From contig NC_052019.1 of NCBI RefSeq assembly GCF_015832195.1, positions 41,109,016 to 41,173,015 of the forward strand: a DNA stretch of 64,000 bases. The letters run 5' to 3'. The DNA comes from Motacilla alba alba. Taxonomy: Eukaryota > Chordata > Aves > Passeriformes > Motacillidae. Numbering within the stretch: the first letter of the stretch is position 1; the number at the start of each line of letters is the position of its first letter. The notes under the pieces are model-generated. The model was not told the origin of the DNA, made no database searches, and worked only from the letters and a program-made list of their open reading frames with translations. The position numbers and the translations under genes were made by a program. Positions 9,801 to 24,500 of this stretch are shown here, in pieces.

Positions 9801-12800
9801 TTGTTAGAATTAGAGAAGCTGTTCAACACAACAACAAATTGCAGAGGAAGAAAGTTTTTAAAATGGGGTTTTTTTGTGTTTGTAGTTGACTTCTGGCATA
9901 TTGTTTGCCATTCAGCAAAGTGATGCTTGGGATTTCTCCTTTGTCCTGCTGCTTCTCTCAGTTTCTACTGTTAGGTAAAATAAGGGTTTTAAAAGCACAG
10001 ACTTTTTACTCCTTGTCTCAAATATGTAGTCATTCCAACCTGTCCTTGTATTTCTTTAGGGTTGGAATGGAATTTAGTGTAAAATCTTATTTTTGCATTA
10101 ACTAGTTCTTACTAAGATTGTAGATTGGACTTCAAAGCTTTATGTCATGTTGTTTGGGGGCTTTTTAGTTTGTCTGTCAGTCAGAGTTTTATAATGGAAA
10201 AGAAACATGAGGTGTACCTTGTGTCAGGGATGCTGTATTGCTAAAGAGCTTATGTTCAACTTTGTCTTCCCATAAACATAATGTCTTTTATATCTTAGAA
10301 CTTTTTCCAGACCCTTTGAGTCTTAATTATCACATAGTCAACATGTAATAGCAAAGTACTGGTTTACATCATGCAGCAGAGCTTGTGAATTATAGGAGTG
10401 GTTTCGGGGGTTTCTGTCTCTGTTGGGTGGTTGCTGCTTTTGGTTTTTGCTATGTCTGGCAGTTCCTGGTTACTAGAAAGAGGATGTGTTGAGCAAGCCC
10501 ACTTCCCTTATCGGAAAATGAGCCTCTTCAATTGCTTTATAGATAGCTCTTGGCTTTGCCTTTTAGTCCCAAAATGCATGCCATGGGAAATACACTTCTT
10601 GGTATGTAAGCATCTTAAGAATTGGCCTGTACAGATGTAGTCTTTTAGCAGAAACCAGTGTGACTTAGAAAAAGTTACTGGAACAGAAAGGAAATAGAGC
10701 TTACACATAGAAACAAAATTATTTTAGTAGCACTTAAGTGTCTGGATGAGTGCTTTGTTGTTTTAAAGTTTCTGAGAAATATTAAAACTTACTCAGCCCT
10801 GTCATTCCCTTTTGGGGAGAACTTTTTCAGCTTGTGTTTGAATGTGAAATGCTTTTATTTAAGTAGGTTAGTGAAAATTCATAATGTGTTATTGTGAGGC
10901 TAAAATATCAATTGGTGTTCTGAAGGGGCTTTCTTAGACTGTAGGATGTTATTTCAAGGTGACAATGCCTGGAAAATTTGTTCCTGACTCAATCCACAGA
11001 CGTCCTAGCCTTAGGGTTCATCTGTCTTCTGATGAACTCTTCTTGGCATCCTTCTACTGAGATTTTTCAAAGAAATCTTCAGTGTTACATTGGGCTATTT
11101 GTGTTTAATTTCATGATTCTACAGCATACCAAGCAGTCTTCTTATGTGCGAAGGTACCTCATCTTTACAAAGCATATGTACAATAACAACTCACTACATT
11201 TCCATAACTTAGTCAGTTTCCACAGCAGTTGTTTGGCTGGGTGACAAAAAGCAGGACTTTGGATGCTCTGGGAGAAAGTCTTACACACAGAGAGTATAAG
11301 AACTATTAAAAAACTTATGTAAACAGAGGAGAAAGCCCAGCTAATTCCTCGATCTCCTACAAGCCTTTTGCATTAGGGATTTACAAGTGCTGGTTTTTTT
11401 TTCTGATCTTAATTAGTTTTCTTCCAGCTATTCCATCTTTGTTGAGCATGCCCTCAGTTTTGGACTTTGGTGTTCTCCCTGCATAGGCATGACCTAATGT
11501 TTGCCCTGGGCTCGGAGCCTGCTTGGCTTCTTGCCACAAGTGCTGTGAGTGTGTGCCACCCCCAAGCCAGGCAATGTGCTTTCACCTTTGCTGACCAGAC
11601 CCTCATGTGAGCTGGCTGCAGCTGATGTTGAAAGAACTCCTCAGCTGTTTAGCTAAGTCTCTTTGAGCCACTGGATTATTATTCTCATTCTTGTGTGCTA
11701 ATTTAAGACTATGCAGGTTAACTCCGCAGTGAGGATCTTCACAGTGGTGCTTGCTGCTTTTGCTTTTGGAGTTTTATTTTCTTTCTGCCATTTTTATATG
11801 CAGGTGTTTGGAGCTGGGGAAAGAGGATATGAATTTAACTCCCTTAGTTACCGTACAGTACAGGCAGAAAGAGAAACAAAATAAGAAAGTTTTCAAAGGT
11901 TATTTCCCATGAAGTGGCATCCTTTTATACTACTGAGAATGAGAGTTGCAAGGGAATAATCAATAACACCTTTATTTTTCTTCAGCAATGTGCCTTTTAG
12001 TGAATTAATCCTCATAAATTATTCATCAAACTGCTATTTTGTGGTAAATTCATTCAAGATATCATTATAAATATGAGTGTTTTACGGAGATTCTTCTAGG
12101 CTGAAGGTCGCCTCTGTTCCTACTTCCCTGAAAGCCCAAAACACTGAAATTTCTCATTGAATTAGTTAAAACTGGTTATTAGCTGCATTAAAACAGCATT
12201 GCAGGCATGGCTTAGTTTGATCACTGTTGTGCTGATTTCACCACATGAAGTAGAGGGTACCACTGATCCTGAATAAAGCTTGGTAAAGGCAGGCAGGCCA
12301 GGGCTTTCCTTTGGTCATGCATTATGACTGGAATGAAAAATCTTTGGTTTTAATTTTTTAGGGCTTGTTTTTTCTAGGTGAACAGTGCTGTTGGTTGGGT
12401 ACCTATCCTAATATGTTCCCTGTGATACAACGGTACTACTAAAGGAAAGCAGGGGAGGTCTTCCCAGTTTCAGCACATGTCTGGCATAGCCAGTGATAGT
12501 TTTGGGTGCTGGATCCCTTATCACCCATATCTGGCTTTTCTTGGAACCTTACTCTGTCTGTCTCAGAAAAAGCAAAGGATGTCTTGGGAAGAGGAAACAA
12601 TGCTGCGTGTGTTTTCTGTACAGTTAATTCATTTTTACATTGCTGCGGCTGTAGTATTCTTATTATGAATTGGCAATAAATCATGTAAGAAGGTGGGGGG
12701 GCAAGGAGTTAGATGCTGCAGTTAATTAGGGAATTGGTCCTGTAATCTGATAAATGGGCTTCAAACTAGGTTCAAACAGTAAAAGGTAAAGGAGTGGTGC

Positions 12801-13271
12801 CCTTTTCATAGTTTCAATATTCTACATCTTTAAACCTTTATTTGGTTTAAACATATCAGCAAAGTTGTAAGTTTCTGTGTGTGTAAAATACTAGGGAATG
12901 TCACATTTGAAGAGTAATTTACACTGGAAAAAAATTATTTTGGAGATGCTCTTAGCACACCTTCCCTGTCAATCTGTAGTTCCTAGTTTCTCTATGCCTC
13001 TTTTACAGCATTATTTGTTTAAAAGCACATGTAGTGGGAAAGTGACCTTGCTGGAAGAGGTACTTATTTCTGAATTAATGGACAGTATCACTTGTTTCAA
13101 TTGTTACCTTTAGTTAATCTTTTTCACAAAACTCAGTTGCCCAGTCTTTCACTAAACTGTTATCTAGGAAGCCTCATGGGGTGAGCTATTGTATGATAGC
13201 AGCTAGAATATCTAAGTTTGATTATATTTTCTATTTTATTACTTTTTCTCCCCCTGTGTAATTCTCTGTGT
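6824..13271. other. Intron 1, nothing recognised
   Basis: AT-rich intronic sequence. A moderately GC-richer patch around 11470-11640 has no identifiable content. I saw no transposon, RNA gene or exon with credible splice sites and homology. Confidence 0.5.
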
Positions 13272-13351
13272 AACCATCCAACTGTGCTTGGATGGTTGTT
13301 CCAAACAATCCAAGGCATTGTCCTAGGGGCTCTGAGTTCCTCCTTGGATTG
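13272..13351. repeat. Two adjacent perfect hairpins
   Basis: AACCATCCAA (13272-13281) pairs perfectly with TTGGATGGTT (13288-13297) across a six-base loop. Eight bases later CAATCCAAGG (13306-13315) pairs perfectly with CCTTGGATTG (13342-13351) across 26 bases. Both stems share the ATCCAA/TTGGAT core. This may be the remnant of a small inverted-repeat element or an RNA structure; no family is recognised. Confidence 0.7.
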
Positions 13352-16300
13352 ACAAGGAAACCAGCATTCATTTTATGCAATAGTTAAACATTAAAAAGAC
13401 ACATGGCACAGGAAATTCTTTTGCTGTGTGTGAAGGTATGGCATTTCCAAACTGAAAATGTTGTTCTGACTATCCCACCGGTAGTGGAGAGTTATATGAG
13501 GCCACTTCCATCTGCAGAGAATCTGTTTCACTTGCTTGTGGTTCTGGGGCTCATTCAAATGTTCTAAAGCAAAATAAAAGGAATGGATGTAATAACTTCT
13601 TTATGGAAAAGTCATAAAAAGCTACAGGGCCATGTAAACAAATTGGGTCATTTATAAGATGTTTAAGTGATGGATATGCAGTCCAAATTCAAAGGTGTGG
13701 ATTAGGTTTTTACAGTCATCTTGACTGTATTTTGCCCTCAACAAGATTTTCTTTTTCTGCCAGGAATGCCTTTGACACTACAGATGACAAATTTTCAGAA
13801 AAAGTGTTTTCAAACATTACAGTGCATTCAGAGTAAAGCCAAGATGTAGGAGAACAATTCAATACTGTGATTTGTTATTTTTCTAGGTGAATGAGGAGTC
13901 TTTCTTAATCTTCATGGTTACACTGTGAAGCCGTAGTGGAACTTTGTAGTATTCCCAGGGAAAATCAACTAAAAGAGTTTCCCTTCTGGATTCAAACATG
14001 CCTGAACTAATTACAAAGCAACCGTTTTGGCTCTCTGCTCTGTCAGTATAAATAGGTTTGCACAGAACAGCAGTGACTGTGATCCAAGCTAAGCTGTGTT
14101 AGTCACAGAAACGTGTGTCGTATCTCATTGAAGCACTGAACGTCTTATCCACGGTTTGTCACCTCCCAAGGCCCTCCCGATTTTATCACTTGTTAGAGAG
14201 GAGTGAAAAATATGATAACTACGACTTCTGCATGTTAAGATGCAGTCTGTGCATCATTTATTTGCTTTGTTGTAAACATAAGCCTAAGGATGGACAGTTT
14301 TCTCACATTTGGGGGAGGGATATTGGTGCTAGCTACTATGAGGTGCTTCCCTTCTCATGAGATGTGCTTGCTCTCTGACTCCCAAAGCAACTTCAGTTAA
14401 CTTTCATAAATCTTCTTGCATTGAAGTCTGCAGATCATTTCAGAAAGAAAATAACTTTGCTAAGCACAAGTCTGGAGTTAGTAGTAATTAACTGTACACA
14501 GGTGAAGCTGTCTATTTGTATGTACAGTGCTAAATAATGAACTGTTGATGTATCTCTCTTGTGCTTGATGATGTGCCTGTGAAATTAACAGTCCTTACCT
14601 GGAAGATGTATATGTGTGATTATGCAGCATTTGAAGAAGTCCTTCAGAAAGCAATTCCAATGAATGTTGCATCAGACAGTGTCAAGTGTAAAAGGTTTAT
14701 ATGTATATTATTGACAATTTGGGCTTCAAAAATAAATTTTGGGTAAGTGGTCTATCTTAATATTTCAAGGCTTCACATCTTACTACTTAGCTGATCTGTG
14801 GTTACAGAGGGAGGTTCATATCTACCAACATTTCTGGTGCTTGTGAAGCTATAATGGATCTGAAAGGGAGGTAAAACCTCTTAATTGACAGCTAACAAGT
14901 AATGGCTCCAAAACAAACATGATCTCTATAAAAGGAGATTAAACTGTTGGATTTCACCTTGCCTATTGTTTTAAAATATGGCTAAAGATTCTTGATGGCC
15001 TTGTTTTCTTTGTGTCATTCAAAAATCCCAGGCCCAAGGTGTGCTGCATACTTATAGGCAGACTGAAAATTTAAATACTCCAAAAATTTCTGCTAAGCAC
15101 TCACAGTACTTGCTGTTATGAGAAGTCCCAAAGTACTTGCCTGTAGTGCTAATGCAACCTTGAGTTCCTTTTGAAATGGAGATTGAATTTGTGACAGTTG
15201 AGTCTTTCAGCAATCCTTACCTATCTGCCTAAGAACCTTTATAAAGATTGGCATTAAGCTGCTGAGAGCAGCCTTTTTTTTTCTTTTCTTTCTTCCTTGG
15301 GAATCTTTATTCTATACCTGTACTCAGTACCTGCAAGAACTGGTATGTGTGTAGTACTGGCATAGAGTTTGAGTACAATAATTTTCATTTAAAGAGAGAC
15401 TACTGAGATTGTCTTTGATATTACCTAACACCTCAAGAATGCCACACCTCAGTACAGTATGACAGTAAAAAGAGCTCTGTTGCTTAAATACCTACCTGAT
15501 TTGCAAAATTTTCATATTGCTTGTGGGGAAAATGATGGTTTTGTGTAGTTGTCAAGTAGAAAGATAAACATGTTTCTAAAGCGTGTGCCTGCCTTATCAG
15601 TAAGAATCTTACAAAACTCTGATGGGCTTAATTTGTCAAGATGCATGTGGAGGTCGGTGTAGTGGTGATACCCAATGAAGTAGCAGTGAAATGTTTCCAA
15701 ATTGTTATTGCTTTTAACATAGTTAAAAGAAATCAAAGGAAAATTCTGTAGTTTGAAAGAAAGCAAGAATCTGAGAATCTCTTGTTTTAAGTTGGCTTCG
15801 GCCAGCTTAACTTCAGAATTTGATGGTGAATATTGTAGCTAAAAGTATTTTGAATTAATTTAAAGTGGGCTATCAGTGTGTTAATAAGTCCTAAAACATT
15901 CAATAAATTGTGTAGAGTTTAAATACTAATCTTCAATGTTTACACGGTGATCAACTAATGCTAGGTAGCATGACAATATTTACATTTTATTTTCATGTTT
16001 TTGGGTTTGAGAAGAATGGAATCTTCCCTGCTCTTCCGCATGTCAACTGTTCTTAAAATCGTTTAATTCCGGGCAATAGTGGCTGTTGAACATGTGTATC
16101 ATCAGCCACAGCCAAGCTGCACATTGAGCTCTCTGCTCCACAGAGGGATAATATGTGGCTACAGAGGGTTCACAGCATCTGGTTTTGGAATTTGTGTGTA
16201 CCCAGATGTTGCTACTGAGCATAGAATAGAGGAGCTATTGGTTTCTCAGTCCTGATTCCCTAGCCCTACTCTAGGATCTTCAAAAACAACTTGGGAATAT

Positions 16301-16354
16301 GTAGGAGTTTTCTTATTTGGCTTTTTAGTGGTGTGTTGTTTTTTGTTGTGTTTT

Positions 16355-16376
16355 TATTTATTTATTTATTTATTTT
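16355..16376. repeat. (TTTA)n microsatellite
   Basis: About five TTTA units follow a T-rich stretch. Short tetranucleotide repeat. Confidence 0.85.
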
Positions 16377-18513
16377 AAGTGTGTGATCATGTATTTATTA
16401 ATAACTAATTTATTAAAAAACAAATTTTTATTGCTGTCTTTACTGCAATCCCTTGGCTGATTTAAGACTTCAGAGTCAACTAAAATATAATTATTTTCAG
16501 AGGTAGCTGGTTTTTCTCAGTTACATTTTTCCTTTCCATTTTTTTACTGAATATTCATTACTTTGAAGCTCAAAGTCTACTCTAAAAGATATCTTGTAAC
16601 ATACTGAAATAAAAGAACGCTGTTATCAAAAATATTAATTTCTGTCCCTCCTTTAGTCAAATCCTTAACATAAAAGCCGTTCTAAAGTTGCTAATTGCTA
16701 TAAAGTAGGCTATTATATCTACTAGCAATTTATTATGTGTACTAAGTATGTATACTTTTTTTCTATAAATAGTGTGTTACCAGCTGACTAGCTCTAATCC
16801 CTGAACTTCCCCACTGACAGTACTTTGGATTGGATAGATGTAAAAGATGCAAAGATGTATTGTTGAGTTGTTCCCTAAGAAACTCAAAAGGGCTTGACCT
16901 TGAATGAGGAATTCTATTGAAGCTGGGAAGTGATTTGATCTACTTAGAATGAAAAAATTACATGATGCACATTCGCAAGATCAGGACCTTATCATTAATT
17001 CAAAGCCTGGAAAAGGGAAACATCTTGACGACTTTTTTTTCAGATTTTTTGATTATGTCCATTAAACGTGAAATAAAACTCAGCAATTGTGTTCATGTTT
17101 GCTATGGTGGCTGTGCCTGTCTAGCTATAAAAATCATAAACTGCAACTGAATTACTTCTTATCTGAAAAAAATCCCAACTAATAATGGTTAAAGTGTAAT
17201 AAAGTTTATTTATGTAAAATAGTATTTGAAAGATAAAAGCTAATCATGCCTTCATATTGTGACTTTCATTTTCTTTTATAGTTTTCTTATACTGAGTAAG
17301 CTAATCCAAGCTGTATGCTGAACAACAGGATCTCTACTCCATTTACAGTGAAATACTAATGGACAGATATTCATATCTGTGCTCTTGTTAAAAATTTGAT
17401 AAAAACTGTAGCAAAATCCCCCATTCTTCTGCCTCTATGGCAAAGGAGAAATGCTCTTTTTTGAAGTTTGCCGAAGAGTTAAACAACATTGAATGCCTTA
17501 AAGGATAAGAAAGTGATATATGTTGAGAGGTAAAGACAGAAATGTAAAAGAAATCTGTGTTGATAGTTAACAAGAGAAGAAACCAAGATGCTGTGACAAC
17601 ACTATATGCAAATTGCTTTTCTCTGCATCCTTTTTCCTTTCTGTAGTAGAAGAATGAACAAAAGGGCTGAGCACAGTAGCTCTTCTTTGATGATTACTGA
17701 ATGGAGTTAATTATTTTTTTCATCCTGTTGTGGATGAGGAACTTATTTGATACTTCTGGATTCTTGTCACCTGATTTTTCCATCATGTAGAGGTATTTAA
17801 AAGGGGAGTTGGGAAGATTTTTTGCTGGTACAGGACATGAAGCTGTAAACAGCAAAGACAGTGATCAGTTCATAAACACTGCAATATACTGGCTTGGTTT
17901 GTTCTCAGCATTACTGACAGCTCTTTTTGATGGGCTGTTCCTCAAAACATGGAATCTGTATGGTGTTGGTGGCTTAAACATGTAGGTAACAGGGCTCATA
18001 TCCCAGGGAGTGAAGAGAGAAACATTCTTTCAGCTGTTACAATTTTTTCATGCTAAAACATTTTTCAGTGTCATGTAAGCATTTATATGTCTGATGAACT
18101 ACAGATAAAGTAGCAGATGCTCAGGTTTTTTATCAACATTGGATTCATAACATGGGCAATCTCCTGTGGTTTTTTTTCTGGTGCACCAAAATTAAGAGAT
18201 CAGACATGGCCTTCAAATTGTTTGTCTTTTGTGTGGCCAGTTAGTGTGGCTTTCAGGGATGACTTTGTACCAATACTTGACATTATTTTAAACAAGAAGT
18301 AATTATAGTACTTCTAAAAATCAAGACTGAAGCATTTAAAAAATGAACCTAATGGCAATTGGGAAATCATAAGTCTCTCTGAAAATTATCAATATATTTA
18401 CTTTTCCGGCACATGCTTATGCTGCTGCTGGGAACTTGATCCTTAAAGCCAGAGGATAGAATGTGTCAAACTGCTCAGTGGTACCTTGGTGCCAATATAG
18501 ATTCACTGAAACC

Positions 18514-18531
18514 TTTTTTTTTTTTTTTTTT
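18514..18531. repeat. T18 homopolymer
   Basis: Eighteen T on the sense strand, followed by a TG-rich stretch. No element body precedes or follows it. Confidence 0.85.
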
Positions 18532-21500
18532 GTGGTGTGTGTGGATATATGCATTTTGGAAGATTTTTTAAAATAAACTGAGCCCTAAGGAAAAAGCATG
18601 CAAACCAGACAGCGGTGAGAGGGTTACTTTTTGATTAGAAAGGTCAGCATCTTGCACCTGCCAAAAACATTTTGATCAGAAATGGTTAGATGTATATTTA
18701 TGTGTGGATGGGGAAAATAGGAGGAAGAGGAGCTTTGGTAATTTCTCTGCCTGTGAACAGCCCTGGAGCCTCTGGAACCACCCTTAGCAGAAACAGGAGT
18801 TATAATGGTGGGTATTGGGCTTTGAGTGCTCAGTTGGCATCTGCTTTGTCATGGTTAGAAAGAGGTAGAAGGAAAGATCTTCCATTCTACTGGAGTTCTC
18901 TGGGTTGCATTTCCTGAAGACTGAACAAAACAAAAAGTCATCAGTCCTTCTGTTCAAGATGACTTGATAGCAAAGAATGCCCTATAAACACAATGGGATT
19001 ATTTGCTCAAAGGACCAAGATGTTTACGTGACTGCTACCTTTGGTAGCAAACAGCAGAGAAGCACCATAAGAAAGATGGTTTTAAAAAAAGGGCATCCGC
19101 TAAAAGGCCATATCTGGTAAATAATTTTTCTCTAGGTCTTTTGCATGAAGGATATTGATGGTTTTTATCCAAGTAATGTGAACAAATGCATCCTCTTCAG
19201 TAGAGGAAGAGATGCTGCTAAGATGCTGTCTTTTGCAGTTCCACAAATTCTGTGTTTAAAAAGTAGTGACAGTAGCAAGGCAAAAGTAGTAATACTATCA
19301 GAATTTAGAAATTTCTGTAAGCAAACAGGATCTAATTCAAAGAAACTACTTTCATTCTCTGAAAATGAAAGGTTTGTGTTTTGTTTTTAAGGTGGGTACC
19401 CTCGTTCTTAAAATTCTTCCTGCTCTGGAATTTCCTTGAGCCCCACAACTGAAGCCCTCTGCATGTAATTCAGCTTTTCTGAATTTTATTCCTTTATTAA
19501 TAGAGTATCTGGTACATTGGTTCTAGGTGCAATATTTTCCCTACTTCTTCAAACCTCTATTTACAAATACCAGTTCAAATAAGCAATATTGCATTCAAAA
19601 GCATTGTGTCCAGAAAATAACTCTCTAAATAGCTTCAGACAGTTTCTTGTCTCTTTTAAGGTAAAGTAAAATGTTTTCATGTTGTTAATTTCTGAGGTTA
19701 GGAATAATTCTATTTTCTTTTCACAGCTTTCTCATAATTAGCTTTAGTATTTTACCATCTTGATCTCTCTACAGAGGGTTATCTAATGATGAAGATCCAC
19801 CTCCAACAATTGTATTCATATGCAATTTAAATATACACTTTTCAAGCTGTAGGTGTGTATTAGGCTTTAGGTAGTGTCAACAACTTTGTTGAAGCACTTG
19901 CAGAAATCACCCAGGATTGTGAAGACCTTTTTATTACTGCCTTGAGGCAAAAATGTTGCCAGGGACTTCATTTAATGACAGTCTCTGTGTGTAACGCTTC
20001 TGTTACATTTCGCAGTATCATGGCATCGTTCATGTAGTAACAAAGCAAGAGCAGTTAGCAGTTGAAAACACAAGGCTGAGGTTCTGCTCTTGTATCTTAG
20101 TTGAAATTAGGTTTAGCTGCTACCTGAGTAGGCTTTCAAAGAAATACAGCCTTAGATGAAGAGGGTTTGAAGACTGTGCTGGTCTTCCATCTGTGTTGGT
20201 ACTGGGGACATGAAGGCTCTTCTTTAACTGTTTGTGAGGGTTTTGTTGCTTGTTTTGTTATGTTTTTGCCTTTCTTTCCTCCCATTCCTGCTGGAAGGTT
20301 GACACAGTGACTGATGTCCCCTATCACTTGCTGCAGGTTAGCACGCTGTTTTGACCAAAATGAAATTGGAGAGTTGCTTTTGTTCCCCATAAATTCCTTT
20401 GTAAACACTAAATTTTCTTGCTCTACAATAATGTCTGCAATTAATGCAACCTTTTATTACGTACTTTGAGGTTCTTATCTACCATTTGCATCTGTTAAGA
20501 ATGTAGTTGCTGTTCTGTTGCCCAGCTTTACACAACTTTGGATCTGTTTTAGTATTTTTTGAGATACTTACATGGAAGATGTGACTAAATAGTCAATTTG
20601 TTAAATTTCATTTTCAACTTGGGAAGACTGTAGGAAAACAGAACTAAAATCATTGAAAAAGAGAAGAGAAATGGAACAGAATTATGGGCAGAAAAATTGC
20701 AAAGTTCGCTCAGACATGACTCCTATTTACCAAGAAAAAAATAAATAAGTATTATCAGTTTACCATGGAAATATGGAAATTTTTAAAGAAGTAAAACTTA
20801 GTGGTAGGTAGCTTATATAATTAATATTAGGCTGAGGAGAATTCAAGAAAAAATATTGTTGATTGTACTCAAAAAGAAGTGCTTTGTTTTTGAGATGAAA
20901 CAATTTTATTAAAGGTAGGCAAGGCAAGGTAATTAAAGATATGGAATAATATGTGAATTTTGAATGTAATCAAGCGGTAATGAGGCCAAAAGGAAGCGAT
21001 AAGGTTAGGTACAGTGATGTGATCTCAAGACTGTAGATTAAAAGAAAGCACTAGTAATGAAACCAGTGTGCCAAGGCAATCCCCTGAGAAAGTTCGAGAA
21101 GGAAATAGCAGCCATTCCAGGCCAAATTAAAGGTATAGTTGGCTCAGTATGTTTTGCTTGACAATACCCAGTAAGGAATGTAACAATGATTCCCTGGACT
21201 ATTCTCCTGACTTCCAATGTTGTAGGAGTCAAAAATTTTTATAATTTGCAGGCAGAATTTGGGTGTTTTGTAGCCCAAGGGATTTTTGACATCTTGAAAT
21301 CTTTTAATATTTACAGTTCCTAGGGAGAAAGCTTTACTACATAACTGATAAATCTTATTTTGGTAGTTTCATGCACACTGTTGGATCATTTTATTCAGTA
21401 TCATCTTGCTCTTTGCTTTTGCCTACGATTTTTGGATTTGATCAGCTATTGTGGAACCTCAGCTAGTAGCTGCTCCAAGCTTTGCATCTGCCACACTTTT

Positions 21501-24500
21501 CTCCTGCAGAGTGTTTATGTGTTTGCCTGTAGCAAAGATGCACGTGTATGTGCAAAAATGCACAAAAAGTATGTATCTTCTGGTATTTCAAGTATCAAAA
21601 AATACTGGGAAGCAGTATTCAAGATATGAGAAGACCCTGGATTTACACAGTAATAGGATTTTCTCTAGTTATCCATGCTTTTGCCTCAAGTTGCTAATAT
21701 TCAGGTTTTCCTCTCAGACATGTAGTCATGTCCCAGTAGGACAGACAGCAGCTCTGCACATGGGAAAGACGCTCAGAAATTGCTTTGTGTTGTGTTCAGA
21801 TCTGGAAGTGATAGAGGCTGCAGTGAGTCAAAGCTATAAATTTCACAGGATCAAGACATTTCAATGTTCCACTTTGAGTACATCATTGTTAGTATGGGTA
21901 AAAGATGCTGTAAATCAGGTGGTGACTGTAAAAATGGAAAGTAAACTTTCTCAAGTGTTCTTTCCTAGTGTTAGGTTGTGGTGTCAAGTGGTGTTCTGTT
22001 TGTTTTGGCCTTGATTTTCTTCCCATAGACATTTTTTTCGTTTGTAAACCTTCATGGCCAGAACCTGTTCCTCCATTATGCCTCTGCCTAAGAAGAGCAG
22101 AGACTTAAGGGTTTGGGGTTTTTTTAGTCCTTGCTGATTATTTTATATCCTAGTTTGAAGGAGAACCTGCCCCTGGGGTAAGCAGGTTCTTCAGTGTGGA
22201 CAGTGATATTAAGATATTGCAAAGGAGTTACTGGTCTCCCATCCTATTCCTTGCCCTATTTTAGACTTGAATTTTATTTGTTTACTCTTGAGTTTCTCTC
22301 ATGAAGTAGCCCCACCTCTGTCTACCTTTGGTGTGAATAGTGATTGATTTCCACTCCCCTCTCCTCTTTAAACAGAATATTTTCTAGGGTTTCTTACATG
22401 AAGAAAAACATATTTTAGAATACCAGGTGCTTCACCTAACTATCTTTCAATTTTTGCTTGAGTCAGCATTTGATGCCGCGCTGCATTTTGGAATGGTGTT
22501 TTTGACTGCTACCAAAATAAAAAATACTCTTAGAAAAGTAAATTATTAAAGAACTTGTGTATCTCTGGTTTGTTCTGTGCTCTGAAGTTCCAGTTCTTAT
22601 GCATGGAATAAATAATACCAGCTCAAATGATAATCCATCCTAAACTCATCAGGTAGAGAGGACCAGATAAGAACTAGGTACTTATTTTCTGGTAGTATTT
22701 TTAAAATCTGCTGTTCTAGAAAATGACATGGCACTATTTTATTTAAATTGTCAAATTGAAAGTCACCTCTAAATTTACCCTGGGAAATTATTTATAATTT
22801 ATTTTGAAATAATTTAGAAGAATAATTTTCAAGATTGCCTTTTATATTTAGAGAGAACCTAGCAATTGAACTATTATTTGTTTTAGTTTTTTCTCTCTAA
22901 TGGATTTTGGGAGAATGAATTAATTCTGCAATCATGAACAGCCTAATGCATGCACTGCTGAAATTTGGATGACCCTGTGAAGTCAAGCCTGTAGTGAACC
23001 AAGCCTGGTTCTTGGTAGGCAGTGCTAAGAGCAGGGATTGGTGTCCCTGAGGACAGTGCCAGTGCCAAGCTGCATGCCAGGGGCTCTTGTCTGCTGGAAA
23101 CCCATCCCAAGGGTAAAGCTGCTTGCTGTGAGATTCATTTCTTGGTTGCTGCTGGATCCAGTACTGATCTCTTGAGCCTTTTCCCCAGGTCTCCTGTCTG
23201 TCTTAGGAGGGTGTAAAGGTATTGGGGGCAGAATGAGGAGAAAGAGATGTTTGGAGCACAGACTGAAAAACACTATTCATATTTGGGCAATATTTTCTGA
23301 CCTTATTCACTACAATAATTAGACATTTATGAAAATACAGGCTGAAGTGGTACCATGCCAGACAAAATGTAGTAGAAATCTCAGATCAAGTTGCTAGTAC
23401 TCCCTTTTCTGGCTCACTTTCAACTGTGCCTGTGAGCGCAAAGGAATGGCATGTATTTATACGTTTGTAAATAAGATCCCACACATTTTCCGCTTGAGAA
23501 CATGCACTCGGACCTTTTATGGTCAGGAAGGGGTGTTTCCCACTGTCTGTGAGCTGCCCAGAGAATTACACATTTCCAAGTATGCAGTTCAGAAACTTGC
23601 TGCTAATACTTTGTAAACTTCAGTTTAAATAAAGAAATTTGGGGGATTAAAGGCAAAAAAAAGTAATTTTTTTTCTTTTTTCCCAGTAGTCAAATACTTT
23701 AAGATAAACAGATAGGTTTTGCAATTGATGTTTTTTTCTCACCTAATTTGCCTCATTCAGGATTGCTTCTAAAAATAGCACTTAAATCAAGCTCTAATGA
23801 CTGTCTGTCCTCTTTTCAAAATGTCTATTATCAAGAGATTCAGTTGATAATATCTTTTTGAAATATCTAAAACTCTTTCTAGATACTCAGTGTCAGTTGA
23901 TCATAATGAAACAATAGTACCTAGCAAAAAATATTCTTAGGAAAAAAACCTGACAAACCAACAAAACTTCATCTTGATGAAATGGAAATATTTAAAAAAA
24001 ATTAGTTACTTGCAGGCCTATTTCACCTATCAAAGAAATTTTTATTCAATTTGAGTGATCTCCAGCTCTGTAAGATGAATGCAGAACACTTAAATGTCAC
24101 TGTCAAAAAATATTATTGTCTCAAGAAGGCACAAATAAAATAATTTACTTGTGTAGCAATTTAGCTGCAGAGAGCATAATAAATATGTTCTTTCTTTTAT
24201 GTGAAATGGCAAAGTGTTTTAGGGAACCTGTAATGTGCCCCGCAAAACATATCCAGGTGGGGTTTAATTTTCCATCAGCTCTTTTGGAAACTGCAAATAG
24301 TCTGAAGCCATAGGACAGTTGGAAACACTTGAAATATGCTACAAGAGCTAGAGGTTTTTTAGCTATTGAAACAGTTTTTAGTTCTTATGCCATGATGCAC
24401 ACAGTACTCCACTCTAGCTTTTATACTAAAAAGTTTTAAATAAATTTTCTTAAAAGTGATTACTTGCTGTCTTCAGACTAATCAGAAAAAAACCCTTTAA

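Noticed and set aside
21451..22014. 187-codon plus-strand open frame
   Set aside because: It begins at a GTG, has no recognisable domain and no splice context. Taken as a chance frame in intron.
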